Source of the DNA: Actinomadura pelletieri DSM 43383
GTDB taxonomy: Bacteria > Actinomycetota > Actinomycetes > Streptosporangiales > Streptosporangiaceae
Direction of reading: 5' to 3'
Length of the DNA stretch: 64,000 nucleotides
Assembly (NCBI RefSeq): GCF_003634705.1
Contig: NZ_RBWU01000007.1
Coordinates: 248,001 to 312,000 of the forward strand
The translations under genes and the position numbers were made by a program. The notes under the pieces were generated by a model. That model was given only the letters and a program-made list of their open reading frames with translations, did not search any database and was not told the origin of the DNA. This document shows, piece by piece, positions 55,364-64,000 of the stretch; positions within the stretch are counted from its first letter, which is position 1; each line of letters starts with the position of its first letter.

Positions 55364-56626
55364 CTAGTAACCGACTGCCGGGACGGGACGCGCGGGCACC
55401 GCCTCCGTGGACACGGGCAGCCGCACCGTGATCGACAGGCCGCCGCCCTCCCGGGGGACGGTCTCGATCGTCCCGCCGTGCGCGTCCACCACCGCCCGGA
55501 CGATCGACAGGCCGAGTCCCGCGCCGTCCGCCGACCCCGTCCGCTCCCGCGCTCCGCCGCCGGACCCGTCGCGGTCGGCCCGCGACCGGTCCGGACGCAG
55601 CCGACGGAACGGCTCGTAGATCGCCGCGACCTCGTAGGACGGGACGGGCCTGCCGGTGTTCACGACCTGGAGGAACGCCGAGCCGTCCCGCATACCCGTG
55701 CGGACCCACAGCCGCCCGCCCCGCGCGTTGTACTTCACGGCGTTCTCCAGCAGGTTCACCGCGCAGCGTTCCAGCAGCACCGGATCACCGGACACGGCGG
55801 CGGGCGCGAGCCGGGCCTCGACCTCCACGCCCGCCTCGTCGGCCAGCCCGTCGAGATGGTCGAGCGCGCCGCGCACCACGTCCGGCAGCGGTGTCTCCAC
55901 CCGGACGCCGAGATCCCGTTCGGACCGGGCCAGCGTGAGCAGCCCCTCGATGAGTCGCTCGTGGCGGGCCGTGTTGCCGAGCAGCACGTCCGCGAGCGCC
56001 TTGGTCTCCGGCGGGTTCTTCCGGCTGGCCAGCGCGACCTCCAGCACCGTCCGGTTGATGGTGAGCGGCGTGCGCAGCTCGTGCGAGGCGTTGGCGACGA
56101 AGCGGCGCTGGCCGTCGAACGCCCGGTTCAGCCGGTCCAGCATCCGGTTGAACGTGTCGGCCAGGTCCTTGATCTCGTCCTGCGGGCCGTCCAGCGCGAT
56201 CCGCTCGTGCAGGTTGCTCTCCGACAGTCGCCGCGCCGCCGCCGTGACGGCGTGCAACGGACGCAGCATCCGCCCCGCCACCACGTATCCGATCACCACG
56301 GCGAGGACGCCGAGAACGAGCATCGTGACCAGGGAACTCTGTAGAAGCTGCTCCAGCACGTCGCGTTTCTGCTGGGCCATCTGCCGGTCCGCCCGCTCCT
56401 TCAGCGCGACGAGTTCGGTGACGTCGCCCGTGGCCGCCACGCTGCGCAGCCTCGTGACGGTCGTCGGGTCCAGGCCGTCGTTCGCCGTGAAGCGCCGGTC
56501 CATGGTCCGGACGGTCAACAGGTACGTCACCGCGACCAGGATCGCCGAGGTGACGAGGAACAGCGACCCGTACACGAGCGTCAGCCGCGTCCGGACGCTC
56601 ACCCTGGGCACCGGCCGGATCCTCAT
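55364..56626 (-). CDS. Sensor histidine kinase, OmpR-partner type
   Basis: A 420-residue kinase with two membrane segments (about 15-38 and 100-122), a HAMP domain, the phospho-acceptor His182 (ASHELRTPL) and an ATPase domain with LLENAVKYN and GAGLGLSIVRAVVDAHGG. A Ser/Gly/Arg-rich insertion before the G box is unusual. It overlaps its regulator gene by ATGA. Confidence 0.93.
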   Translation of the reverse strand: MRIRPVPRVSVRTRLTLVYGSLFLVTSAILVAVTYLLTVRTMDRRFTANDGLDPTTVTRLRSVAATGDVTELVALKERADRQMAQQKRDVLEQLLQSSLVTMLVLGVLAVVIGYVVAGRMLRPLHAVTAAARRLSESNLHERIALDGPQDEIKDLADTFNRMLDRLNRAFDGQRRFVANASHELRTPLTINRTVLEVALASRKNPPETKALADVLLGNTARHERLIEGLLTLARSERDLGVRVETPLPDVVRGALDHLDGLADEAGVEVEARLAPAAVSGDPVLLERCAVNLLENAVKYNARGGRLWVRTGMRDGSAFLQVVNTGRPVPSYEVAAIYEPFRRLRPDRSRADRDGSGGGARERTGSADGAGLGLSIVRAVVDAHGGTIETVPREGGGLSITVRLPVSTEAVPARPVPAVGY

Positions 56627-57285
56627 CGCGCCTCCAACCGGTATCCCGAACCCGTCACCGTCTCGATCACCGGGGGTTCGCCGAGCTTGCGGCGCAGCGT
56701 CGCCATCGTCACCCGGACGATGTTGCTGAACGGGTCGATGTTCTCGTCCCACGCCCGCTCCAGCAGCCGTTCGGCGCTCACCACGCCGCCCTCCGCTCGC
56801 AGCAGCTCCTCCAGCACGGCGAACTCCTTGTTGGTCAGCCGCAGTTCCCGCCCGTCGCGCGCGACCCTCCGGCGGTACGGGTCGAGGCGGATGCCGCGCC
56901 GCTCCAGCACCGGGGGCACCGGCGGCGCGGACCGCCGCGCCAGCGCCCGCACTCGCGCGACCAGCTCGCCGAACACGAACGGCTTGGGCAGGTAGTCGTC
57001 GGCGCCGAGGGACAGGCCGTCCACCCGGTCCTCCACGTCCCCGGCCGCGGTCAGCATCAGGATCCGCGCGGAGCTTTTCAGCCGCACCAGTTCCCGGCAC
57101 ACCTCGTCGCCATGGACGGTCGGCAGGTCCCGGTCGAGGACGACGACGTCGTACTCGGTATGGGAGGCACGCTCCAACGCGTCGTCACCGTCGTACACCG
57201 CGTCGACGGCGATCGCCTCGTCGCGGAGCCCGTCGGCGATCGCGTCCGCGAGCACCCGCTCGTCCTCGACGATCAGAACACGCAT
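56623..57285 (-). CDS. Response regulator, OmpR/PhoB type
   Basis: A 220-residue regulator. Receiver domain with EDE at residues 8-10, phospho-acceptor Asp51 (VVVLDRDLP) and Lys in PKPFVFGEL; C-terminal winged helix ending GSGYRLEAR. MLGAM four residues upstream (57297) is an alternative start. It is divergent from nothing nearby; its target may be itself or the MacAB-like operon at 58.4 kb, which is only a guess. Confidence 0.93.
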   Translation of the reverse strand: MRVLIVEDERVLADAIADGLRDEAIAVDAVYDGDDALERASHTEYDVVVLDRDLPTVHGDEVCRELVRLKSSARILMLTAAGDVEDRVDGLSLGADDYLPKPFVFGELVARVRALARRSAPPVPPVLERRGIRLDPYRRRVARDGRELRLTNKEFAVLEELLRAEGGVVSAERLLERAWDENIDPFSNIVRVTMATLRRKLGEPPVIETVTGSGYRLEAR

Positions 57286-57333
57286 GGCGCCGAGCATGAC
57301 CGGCGCGACGTTAAACGCCGGTAAGGAGACGCC

Positions 57334-57362
57334 GACGCCGGCGGCCGTCGGCCGCCGGCGTC
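57334..57362 (-). terminator. Terminator hairpin after the secreted propeller gene
   Basis: A perfect 13-bp GC stem (57334-57346 with 57350-57362) and 3-base loop, 12 bases beyond the stop of the leftward gene at 57375. No U-tract, typical for GC-rich actinobacteria. Confidence 0.75.
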
Positions 57363-57374
57363 CGCAGCGGGTGG

Positions 57375-58271
57375 CTAGGGCTTGATCGCGATGATGTCGT
57401 AGGGGGTCTGGGGGGTGGGCGGCGTGCTGAACCGCGCGTTCGGCAGGTACAGCATGTCCCCGGCCTTCGCCACGGTCGTCGGAACGTCGAAGCGCGGGTC
57501 GGTCAGCTTCTTGGTGACCCGGCCCTCGGTGGCGTCCTCGTTCAGCTCGATCACGGCCACGGAGTTGAGTGCGTTCTGCACCGCGTACAGGGTCCGGCCG
57601 TCGGCCAGGATGCCGTCCCCGGCCGTCAGCGTCTCGCCGTGCAGGTCGATCGCCTTCCCGACGCCGGTCTCGGGGTCGACCTTGAACACCTTGCCGACGT
57701 TGGACTGCATGAGGATGAGCGACCGTCCGTCGGGCGCCACGGCGATCCCGTTGCCGTTGAAGCCCTCCTTGTAGACGATGTCCCCGCTCAGCGGCAGGGT
57801 CTTGACCGGCCCGGACCCTTCGAGCGGGATCCGGTAGAGCGCCTGGTTGGTCGAGTCCGTGAACCACGCTCCGTCGCCGGCGACGATGACGTCGTTGATG
57901 AAGGCCGTCTTCGTCGTGAGCTTGAAGCTCTGCAGGACCTCCCCGCTCTCGGTGTCCAGGACCCGCGCGTCACCGGCCCTGCCACCGGCCACGTACAACC
58001 TGTTGTCCTTGACCTTCATGCCGAGCGAGGGCGTTCCCGGCCCCTTGTTGATGATCTTTCCTTCGCCGGTGGTGAGGTCAGCCCGGTAGATCTGGCCCGT
58101 CGCCCGCGAGCCGAGGAACGCCACCGGCCCGGGACCGGCCGCGATGCCCTCGGGCTGGAACCCGGCGGGCAGCGGTATCCGGTCGGGCGGCGCCGTCTCG
58201 GCCCGCGCGGACGTTCCCAGCGGACACAGAAGGCCGACGATCAGTGCGGTGGTAAGAATTCGAGACCACAT
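57375..58271 (-). CDS. Secreted beta-propeller protein (SMP-30/NHL-like)
   Basis: A 298-residue protein with a signal peptide (cleavage near TSARA-ET, residue 24). Repeating blades such as PEGIAAGPGPVAFLGS, INDVIVAGDGAWFTDS, GIAVAPDGRSLILMQ and GDGILADGRTLYAVQ give a six-bladed propeller of the SMP-30/gluconolactonase type. Extracellular; enzymatic activity uncertain. Confidence 0.85.
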   Translation of the reverse strand: MWSRILTTALIVGLLCPLGTSARAETAPPDRIPLPAGFQPEGIAAGPGPVAFLGSRATGQIYRADLTTGEGKIINKGPGTPSLGMKVKDNRLYVAGGRAGDARVLDTESGEVLQSFKLTTKTAFINDVIVAGDGAWFTDSTNQALYRIPLEGSGPVKTLPLSGDIVYKEGFNGNGIAVAPDGRSLILMQSNVGKVFKVDPETGVGKAIDLHGETLTAGDGILADGRTLYAVQNALNSVAVIELNEDATEGRVTKKLTDPRFDVPTTVAKAGDMLYLPNARFSTPPTPQTPYDIIAIKP

Positions 58272-58329
58272 GGGGACAAACTTCTCGTATCACGCACAAA
58301 TCGACCAGACCTATCTAATGCTGCTTTAA

Positions 58330-58352
58330 CCCCTATGGCGGTGTTATAGGGG
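58330..58352. promoter_or_regulatory. Inverted repeat between propeller gene and lipoprotein operon
   Basis: CCCCTAT (58330-58336) / ATAGGGG (58346-58352) with a 9-base spacer, 20 bases before the lipoprotein start and in the shared promoter region. Could be an operator or a 5' leader hairpin. Confidence 0.4.
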
Positions 58353-58372
58353 CGGTCTACGGAGAGGTAACG

Positions 58373-58930
58373 ATGAGAATCCCAAGATTGACCTTGATGA
58401 TCACCGTGTCGTTGATGCTCGCCACCGCAGGGTGCACGGGCGACGACGGGAACGACGTCGCCACGGCCGCCGGAACGACGGCGAAACCGTCCGCGTCGGC
58501 CCCGGCGCCGGCATCGACGACGGCATCGGCGACGGCGCCGCCCTCGCCGACCACGTCGCTGTCGCCGGAGGACGCGCGGCTCGAATTCGCGCGGTGCATG
58601 CGGCGGAACGGCGTGGACCTCCCCGACCCCGGCAGCGGTGAACTGGAGGCGATGCGGCTCGGCAAAGGGGTCGACCCGAAGAAACTGGAGGCCGCGCTGC
58701 ACAAATGCCGGCCCTGGCTCCAGGCGGGCGGGAAGTTCCCCGATCTCGAAGACCCGAAGGTCCGTGACCGGTACGTCAAGTTCGCGCAGTGCATGCGCAA
58801 GAACGGGGTGAACCTTCCCGACCCGGGCCCGGACGGCCGGCTCAAGTTCCCGTCCGGCGGCATCGACCAGGGCGCGTTCGAGAAGGCCCGCGAGGCGTGC
58901 AAGGCCCATCTCGCGGTGATCCGCCAGTGA
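58373..58930 (+). CDS. Lipoprotein with duplicated CMRxNGVxLPDPG motif
   Basis: A 185-residue lipoprotein; lipobox LATAGC with Cys at residue 21, then a Thr/Ser/Ala/Pro linker. The mature part has two copies of a unit: FARCMRRNGVDLPDPG near residue 72 and FAQCMRKNGVNLPDPG near residue 140, each followed by a helix ending in a second Cys. Genes of this kind commonly precede MacA-like adaptors in actinobacteria. GTGA overlap with the adaptor gene suggests they work together. Confidence 0.85.
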   Translation: MRIPRLTLMITVSLMLATAGCTGDDGNDVATAAGTTAKPSASAPAPASTTASATAPPSPTTSLSPEDARLEFARCMRRNGVDLPDPGSGELEAMRLGKGVDPKKLEAALHKCRPWLQAGGKFPDLEDPKVRDRYVKFAQCMRKNGVNLPDPGPDGRLKFPSGGIDQGAFEKAREACKAHLAVIRQ

Positions 58931-59970
58931 GGCGCCGCGTGATCGCGGGCGGCGCGGCCCTCCTGGCGCTGGTCGGTGGCGGCGCGCTGGTCTGGTCGGC
59001 GGACGGAGACGAGGCGGAGGCCGGACCCCGGACGCCACCGGCGACCGCCGAGGTGACCCGGGGCGATCTCGTCGACACCGAGACCGTGGACGGCGAACTC
59101 ACCTACGACGACGTCCGCGAGGTGTGGACGGGCGCGTCCGGTGTCGTGACATGGGCGCCGAAGCCGGGCGCCACGGTCGAACGCGGCGGAACGCTCCTCG
59201 CGGTGAACGGCAGACCGGTCACCCTCATGTACGGCGGCGGCCCCATGTACCGGACGCTCGGCAACGGCGCCTCGGGCAACGACGTCCGGCAACTCGAACG
59301 CAACCTCAAGGCCCTCGGCTACGGCGGTATGACCGTGGACCGCGAGTTCACCGCGGCGACCGAGGCGGCCGTCAGGAAATGGCAGGACGACCGCGGGCTC
59401 CCCGAGACCGGCGCGGTCGACGCCGCCCAGGTCGTCTTCCTGGACGGAGCCGTCCGCGTCCGGCAGGTCACGGCGCCGGAAGGAAAACGGACGGCGCAGG
59501 GACAGCCCGTCCTGACCGTGGCGGGCACCCGGCGCGTCGTCCACGTCGACCTGGACGCCGACCGGCAGGACCTCGCGCGTGAGGGCGCGAAGGTCACGGT
59601 CGAGCTGCCGGGCGGCACGACCGTCAACGGAACGATCACCAAGGTCGGCGGCGTCGCGGAGACGACCGGGGAGGGGCAGGAGAAGAAGACCACGATCGAC
59701 GTCGACATCTCCCTCGGGAACGTCGCGACCGGACGCCTGGACGAGGCGCCGGTCAGCGTCGAACTGGAGAGCCGGCGGCGCGAGAACGTCCTGTCGGTGC
59801 CGGTGGAGGCGCTGCTGGCCCTGCGCGAGGGCGGCTTCGGCGTCGAGGTCGTGGACGGCCCGCGCACACGCCTCGTTCCCGTGCGCGCCGGGACGTTCGG
59901 CGGCGGACGCGTCGAGGTCAGCGGCCCCGGCATCGCCGAAGGCGTGAAGGTCGGGGTGGCGGCCACATGA
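58927..59970 (+). CDS. MacA-like efflux adaptor with peptidoglycan-binding domain
   Basis: A 347-residue membrane-anchored protein. Residues 5-23 are the membrane anchor. A peptidoglycan-binding_1 domain (NDVRQLERNLKALGY) lies at residues 115-175, inserted in an HlyD/MacA-type barrel. The motif TLLAVNGRPVTLMYG is typical of actinobacterial adaptors. It should link the ATPase-permease pair to the cell wall. Confidence 0.87.
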   Translation: MRRRVIAGGAALLALVGGGALVWSADGDEAEAGPRTPPATAEVTRGDLVDTETVDGELTYDDVREVWTGASGVVTWAPKPGATVERGGTLLAVNGRPVTLMYGGGPMYRTLGNGASGNDVRQLERNLKALGYGGMTVDREFTAATEAAVRKWQDDRGLPETGAVDAAQVVFLDGAVRVRQVTAPEGKRTAQGQPVLTVAGTRRVVHVDLDADRQDLAREGAKVTVELPGGTTVNGTITKVGGVAETTGEGQEKKTTIDVDISLGNVATGRLDEAPVSVELESRRRENVLSVPVEALLALREGGFGVEVVDGPRTRLVPVRAGTFGGGRVEVSGPGIAEGVKVGVAAT

Positions 59971-60659
59971 CGCCTGCGAACATCGTCGAGCTGACCGGCG
60001 TGGCCAAGGAGTACGGCGCCGGTGTCGTAGCGCTGCGCGGAGTCGACCTGATGATCGAGGCCGGGGAACTCGCCGCGATCGTCGGGCCGTCCGGGTCGGG
60101 GAAATCGACGCTCCTGCACCTGATCGGGACGCTGGACCGTCCCTCCCACGGAACCGTGCGGGTCGCCGGTCACGAGGTGGCGGCCCTCAACGACCGGGAG
60201 CTGTCGGCGCTACGCGCCCGCCACATCGGGTTCGTCTTCCAGCACTTCCACCTCGCCGCCGGTGTGAGCGCCCTCGACAACGTCGCCGACGGCCTCCTCT
60301 ACTGCGGGTCCCGGCCGGGGGAGCGGCGGGAACGGGCGAGGGAGGCCCTCGCCCGGGTCGGTCTCGACCACCGGACCGCGCACCGGCCGCACGAGCTGTC
60401 GGGCGGCGAGCGGCAGCGGGTCGCCGTGGCGCGGGCGGTGGTCGGCGACCCCGACCTGCTGCTGGCGGACGAGCCGACCGGCAACCTCGACTCCGCGGCG
60501 GGCGCCGAGGTGCTGGCGCTGCTGCACGAGCTGAACCGCGCCGGCACCACCGTGGCGATCATCACGCACGACCCGGACGTCGCCGCCGGGGCGCCGCGCC
60601 GGGTCCGTGTCCTCGACGGCCGGATCGTCGCCGACGAACGAACGGAGGCCACCCGGTGA
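59967..60659 (+). CDS. ABC transporter ATPase, MacB/LolD type
   Basis: A 230-residue ATPase. Walker A GPSGSGKST near residue 44, Q-loop FVFQHFHL, signature LSGGERQRVAVARA, Walker B LLLADEPTGNLD and H-loop IITHD are all intact. It overlaps its neighbours by ATGA and GTGA. Confidence 0.95.
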   Translation: MTPANIVELTGVAKEYGAGVVALRGVDLMIEAGELAAIVGPSGSGKSTLLHLIGTLDRPSHGTVRVAGHEVAALNDRELSALRARHIGFVFQHFHLAAGVSALDNVADGLLYCGSRPGERRERAREALARVGLDHRTAHRPHELSGGERQRVAVARAVVGDPDLLLADEPTGNLDSAAGAEVLALLHELNRAGTTVAIITHDPDVAAGAPRRVRVLDGRIVADERTEATR

Positions 60660-61876
60660 ACACCGTGAAGGAGAGGGCGGCGACGGACCCCGGCCTGCGG
60701 CCCGCGCGCCTCGGTGCCGGTGACGTCGTCCGCGTCGGCCTCGGCGGGCTGCGGACCCGTCCGGCGAGAGCGGTGCTGTCCGCGCTCGGCATCGCCATCG
60801 GGATCGCCACCATGGTCGCGGTCATCGGGATCTCCTCGTCCGCCGAGCAGGACCTGCTGCGCCGCCTCGACCGGCTCGGCACGAACCTGCTGCGCGCCCA
60901 GCCGGGCGACACGCTGTTCGGGGAGAAGGCGGCGCTGCCCGAGCCGGCCCCGGAGATGGTCCGCCGGATCGGGCCGGTCACGGCGGTCGGCGCGACCGGA
61001 ACGGTGGACGCGACCGTCCGCCGCACCGACCGGATCCCCACGGAGATCACGCAGGGCATCGCCGTCCAGGCCGCGACGACGGACCTGCTCGGCACCCTCG
61101 ACGTGACCGTGTCGAGCGGCGCCTGGCTGAACGCGGGCACCTCCCGCCACCCGGCCGTCGTGCTCGGCTCCGAGGCGGCACGCCGCCTCGGGGTGCACCG
61201 GGCGGGCGGGCAGGTGTGGCTCGGCGGGCGGTGGTTCGTCGTCCTAGGCGTCCTGCGGCGGGCCGAACTGGCGCCGGAGATCGACCGCTCGGCGCTCGTC
61301 GGCTGGGACGCGGCACGCCGCCATCTGGGCTTCGACGGGCATCCCACGACGATCTACGAACGGTCCGCGGACGAGGCCGTCGACGACGTCCGGAACGTCC
61401 TCGCCCGGACGGTCAACCCCGAGCGTCCCGAGGAGGTCAAGGTCAGCCGTCCCTCGGACGCGCTCGAGGCCAAGGCCGCAGCGAGGGGCGCGTTCACCGG
61501 CCTGCTGCTCGGGCTCGGCGCCGTCGCGCTGCTCGTCGGCGGCGTCGGCGTCGCCAACACGATGGTGATCTCGGTACTGGAGCGGCGACCCGAGATCGGG
61601 CTGCGCCGTTCGCTCGGCGCGACGCGCGGGCAGGTCCGCACGCAGTTCCTCGCCGAGTCGCTGCTGCTGTCGGCGTTCGGCGGCGTCGCCGGGGTCCTGC
61701 TCGGCGCGGCGGTCACCACCGGGTTCGCGCTGGCGAGGGGCTGGCCGCCGGTCGTGCCCGGCTGGGCGCTCGGCGGCGCGCTCGCCGCCACCCTCGTCGT
61801 CGGGGCGGCCGCGGGCCTCTACCCGGCGACGCGCGCGGCGCGGCTCCCACCGACCGTGGCGCTCGTCGCCACCTGA
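60656..61876 (+). CDS. MacB-type ABC permease (FtsX)
   Basis: A 406-residue permease with one N-terminal membrane segment, a MacB periplasmic core domain and three C-terminal segments (GLGAVALLVGGVGVANTMVI, then ERRPEIGLRRSLGATRGQV). Completes the lipoprotein-adaptor-ATPase-permease operon. Confidence 0.94.
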   Translation: MNTVKERAATDPGLRPARLGAGDVVRVGLGGLRTRPARAVLSALGIAIGIATMVAVIGISSSAEQDLLRRLDRLGTNLLRAQPGDTLFGEKAALPEPAPEMVRRIGPVTAVGATGTVDATVRRTDRIPTEITQGIAVQAATTDLLGTLDVTVSSGAWLNAGTSRHPAVVLGSEAARRLGVHRAGGQVWLGGRWFVVLGVLRRAELAPEIDRSALVGWDAARRHLGFDGHPTTIYERSADEAVDDVRNVLARTVNPERPEEVKVSRPSDALEAKAAARGAFTGLLLGLGAVALLVGGVGVANTMVISVLERRPEIGLRRSLGATRGQVRTQFLAESLLLSAFGGVAGVLLGAAVTTGFALARGWPPVVPGWALGGALAATLVVGAAAGLYPATRAARLPPTVALVAT

Positions 61877-61960
61877 GCCTCTGGCCACTCCACGGCGGTA
61901 CGGTGCATGATTGGTGGGGCCCGACGAAGTTCCGCGCACGGGGGAGGTGCCGCTCGAGTC

Positions 61961-62323
61961 ATGCCGCTGTCACGCCCGCTCCGCGAACGCTGCCGCGAGT
62001 TCCTCGGAATCGACGGGGAGATCCGCTACATCTTCCCGGCGTTGACCTACGGCGGCGGCGCGGGCTTCATCTTCGTCATCACCGACGACCAGATCGCGGT
62101 GATCTCCACCGGCGCGATGAGCCGCAGCACGCCGAAGAGCGTCTGGGGCAGCTACCCGCGCGGTACCCGCATCGGACCGGTGGAGACCAACGTGACGCCG
62201 TGCTTCGAGTTCGCGGGCGCGGACTTCGAGCTGGAGGACGAGTACGTCGCCGTCGTCAACGCGGCCGACGCCGAGATCTTCGCCCGCGACAGCCTGCCCC
62301 GCGACCCCCTGCCCGACCTCTGA
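61961..62323 (+). CDS. Small conserved-looking protein of unknown function
   Basis: A 120-residue soluble protein. The ATG at 61961 has GGGGAGG about 13 bases upstream, a rather long spacing. The pattern RYIFPALTYGGGAGFIFVITDDQIAVISTG suggests a PH-like beta fold; I know no function. Convergent with rnd. Confidence 0.68.
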   Translation: MPLSRPLRERCREFLGIDGEIRYIFPALTYGGGAGFIFVITDDQIAVISTGAMSRSTPKSVWGSYPRGTRIGPVETNVTPCFEFAGADFELEDEYVAVVNAADAEIFARDSLPRDPLPDL

Positions 62324-62335
62324 ACCCCGGCCCCT

Positions 62336-62363
62336 GACCTCTGCGAGGCCGGTCTCAGAGGTC
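62336..62363. terminator. Hairpin between convergent genes
   Basis: GACCTCTG (62336-62343) / CAGAGGTC (62356-62363) with a 12-base loop, overlapping the rnd stop. A modest bidirectional terminator. Confidence 0.5.
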
Positions 62364-63830
62364 TCCCTTGTGCTCCAGGCGAAGGAAGGCCAGGGCGATG
62401 GGCTGGGCGGTGAGCGCGACCTGCCACTCGCGGGCGCCGAGGTCGCGCAGGGCCCCGCCGATGGCCGAGGCGGACGCCTCCGGCGGCGGCGTCCAGGCGA
62501 GACGGCGGACCAGGTCGGGCTGTATCAGGTTCTCCGACGGCATCGAATGCTCGTCGGCGAGGGCCGCGACGACCGCGCGGGCGGCGGTGAGGCGCTTGGC
62601 GGCCTCCGGGTCGCGGTCGGCCCAGCGATGCGCGGGCGGCGGCCCGTCGCCGGGGACGGTCGACTCCGGCAGCCCGCGGTCGGTGAGCTCGCGGGCGCGG
62701 GCGACGGCCCGCAGCCACGCCGACTGGTGGCGCCGGGCGCCGCGGCCCCGCATCGTCGGCAGCGCCTGCAGCTCGGCGGGCGTCCGCGGGGCGCGTTGCG
62801 CCAGCTCGATGATGGCGGCGTCCTGGAGCACCCGGCCGGGCGACAGATCCCGCTCGCGGGCGATCTTGTCACGGGCCTCCCAGATCTCCCGGACCGTGGC
62901 GAGCGCCCGCCGGTTCCGCACGCGGTGGATGCCGGACGTGCGGCGCCACGGATCCGCCCGCGGCGGCTTCGGCGGCGTCGTCAGGATCGCGGCGAACTCC
63001 TCCAGCGCCCACTCCAGCTTGCCCGCGGCCGTCAGCTCCGCGTGCAGCGCGTCGCGCAGCTCGACCAGCAGCTCGACGTCCAGCGCGGCATAGCGCAGCC
63101 AGTCCTCCGGGAGGGGACGCGTCGACCAGTCGGCCGCCGAGTGCCCCTTCTCCAGCACGTACCCCAGCACGTTCTCGACCATGGATCCGAGCCCGACGCG
63201 CGGGTAGCCGAGCAGCCGCCCCGCCAATTCGGTGTCGAACAGCCGGCGCGGCACGAGCCCGACCTCGGCGAGGCAGGGCAGGTCCTGGTTGGCGGCGTGC
63301 AGCACCATCTCGGTGTCGGCGAGCACGGCGTCCAGACCCGACAGGTCGGGCAGCTCGATCGGGTCGATCAGGGCCGTGCCGGACCCCGCGCGGCGCAGCT
63401 GGATCAGGTAGGCGCGCTGCCCGTACCGGTAGCCGGACGCGCGCTCGGCGTCGACCGCGACCGGCCCCGTGCCCGCCGCGAACGCCGCGATGACACGTTC
63501 CAGTTCGGCGGCGCCGGTGATCACGGGTGGCACGCCCTCGCGCGGTTCCAGCAACGGGACGGCCGGGGGACCGGCCCCGCCCTCGGCGTTCGGCCGCGGG
63601 GCGGCCTGTGCTGGAACGGTCCCGGACCGCTTCGCGGTGTTCTCCGCACCGGTCTCCCGCTCGGGACCGGTGGCGCGCGTTTCGGACACTCCCACTGAAC
63701 CTTTTTCATCTTCGGATCGACGAGCCCTGCGAGACAACCGGGACACCGGCGGACGAGAAGGGCCGTCTGCTTCCGCGTGCTCCTCCGCCGCCGCCCCGAT
63801 CTCGAGCGCCGAATCGGACGCCGTGCTCAC
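62355..63830 (-). CDS. rnd: Ribonuclease D (HRDC domain)
   Basis: A 491-residue DEDDy exonuclease. After a disordered N-terminus of about 85 residues, the nuclease domain has VAVDAERASGYRYGQRAYL, HAANQDLPCL, and LRYAALDVELLVEL (Tyr and Asp of DEDDy). HRDC follows near residues 300-375. It trims structured RNA ends. The start at GTG 63830 leaves a 19-base gap to DUF3000; the long frame up to 63893 would overlap it. The pair is conserved in actinobacteria. Confidence 0.92.
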   Translation of the reverse strand: MSTASDSALEIGAAAEEHAEADGPSRPPVSRLSRRARRSEDEKGSVGVSETRATGPERETGAENTAKRSGTVPAQAAPRPNAEGGAGPPAVPLLEPREGVPPVITGAAELERVIAAFAAGTGPVAVDAERASGYRYGQRAYLIQLRRAGSGTALIDPIELPDLSGLDAVLADTEMVLHAANQDLPCLAEVGLVPRRLFDTELAGRLLGYPRVGLGSMVENVLGYVLEKGHSAADWSTRPLPEDWLRYAALDVELLVELRDALHAELTAAGKLEWALEEFAAILTTPPKPPRADPWRRTSGIHRVRNRRALATVREIWEARDKIARERDLSPGRVLQDAAIIELAQRAPRTPAELQALPTMRGRGARRHQSAWLRAVARARELTDRGLPESTVPGDGPPPAHRWADRDPEAAKRLTAARAVVAALADEHSMPSENLIQPDLVRRLAWTPPPEASASAIGGALRDLGAREWQVALTAQPIALAFLRLEHKGDL

Positions 63831-63849
63831 GTCCCCTACCGTACGTCGC

Positions 63850-64000
63850 TCAGCCGCCGGCCCCGCCAGGGCGGTCCGGTAGCGCGGCGACACCGGACGG
63901 CGGCAGCCCCGCCGTGGTGCACATCACCTCGCACCAGGCCGCCACATGCGGGGCGAGATCGTCGCCCGTCGGGGACCAGGACGCCCGCAACTCCAGCTCG
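63850..64000 (-). CDS. DUF3000 protein, C-terminal part (partial)
   Basis: Fifty codons at the window edge, ending ASWSPTGDDLAPHVAAWCEV and GLPPSGVAALPDRPGGAGG. This is the DUF3000 C-terminus as I recall it, a family found only in actinobacteria upstream of rnd. Function unknown. Confidence 0.8.
   Translation of the reverse strand, partial: ELELRASWSPTGDDLAPHVAAWCEVMCTTAGLPPSGVAALPDRPGGAGG

Overview
The window is about 64 kb of very GC-rich DNA with densely packed genes, GTG starts and many ATGA/GTGA stop-start overlaps. Gene content (ROK, PadR and NarL-type regulators, a DUF3000-RNase D pair, hopanoid genes, a lanthipeptide operon, FprA, MEP-pathway genes) points to a filamentous actinobacterium. 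Streptosporangiales/Thermomonosporaceae (Actinomadura-like) is my best guess. That placement is inference from gene style, not from a marker gene search.

Layout. 1-2.5 kb: end of a methyltransferase-like gene, a UPF0104 membrane protein, a creatininase-family amidohydrolase and a PAP2 phosphatase, the last three overlapping heavily. 2.7-4.8 kb: a membrane protein interrupted by a frameshift, then a lipoprotein. 4.9-13.5 kb, leftward: a lanthipeptide operon in transcription order lanL, prolyl-oligopeptidase-like protease, lanA, and two ABC exporter half-subunits. The precursor is very like venezuelin, and the synthetase keeps the zinc ligands expected of class IV. 13.9-18.6 kb: a ROK regulator divergent from edd-glk-eda, a compact Entner-Doudoroff operon. 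18.6-23.7 kb: a LysR remnant, an FtsX-type permease without an adjacent ATPase, and a divergent two-component system. 23.7-25 kb: padR plus a DUF1707 protein with a His-rich tandem repeat.

25.1-34.1 kb: a PAP2-WS/DGAT fusion convergent with a six-gene hopanoid operon (hpnC, hpnD, hpnE, prenyl synthase, shc, hpnH). 34.3-37.1 kb: a two-gene module of a small membrane protein and a membrane-anchored NACHT NTPase, a candidate immune system. 37.1-46 kb: DUF1905, an aminoglycoside-phosphotransferase-like kinase, aconitase, transporters, Mug glycosylase, Uma2, an ASCH protein and IPP isomerase. 46-48.5 kb: dxs, followed by three tandem ~150-bp repeats. 48.5-57.3 kb: FprA, an amino acid permease, a fadAB-type beta-oxidation pair and an OmpR-type two-component system. 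57.4-64 kb: a secreted beta-propeller protein, a lipoprotein plus MacAB-like efflux operon, a small conserved-looking protein, RNase D and the end of DUF3000.

How they connect. idi and dxs can supply isoprenoid precursors. The prenyl synthase in the hopanoid operon would make farnesyl diphosphate, hpnCDE convert it to squalene, Shc cyclises it and HpnH adds the adenosyl side chain. The lan operon has every step in one transcript: precursor, modification, probable leader removal and export. Strong hairpins mark the ends of acnA, fadAB, the secreted propeller gene and the 61,961/rnd convergent pair.
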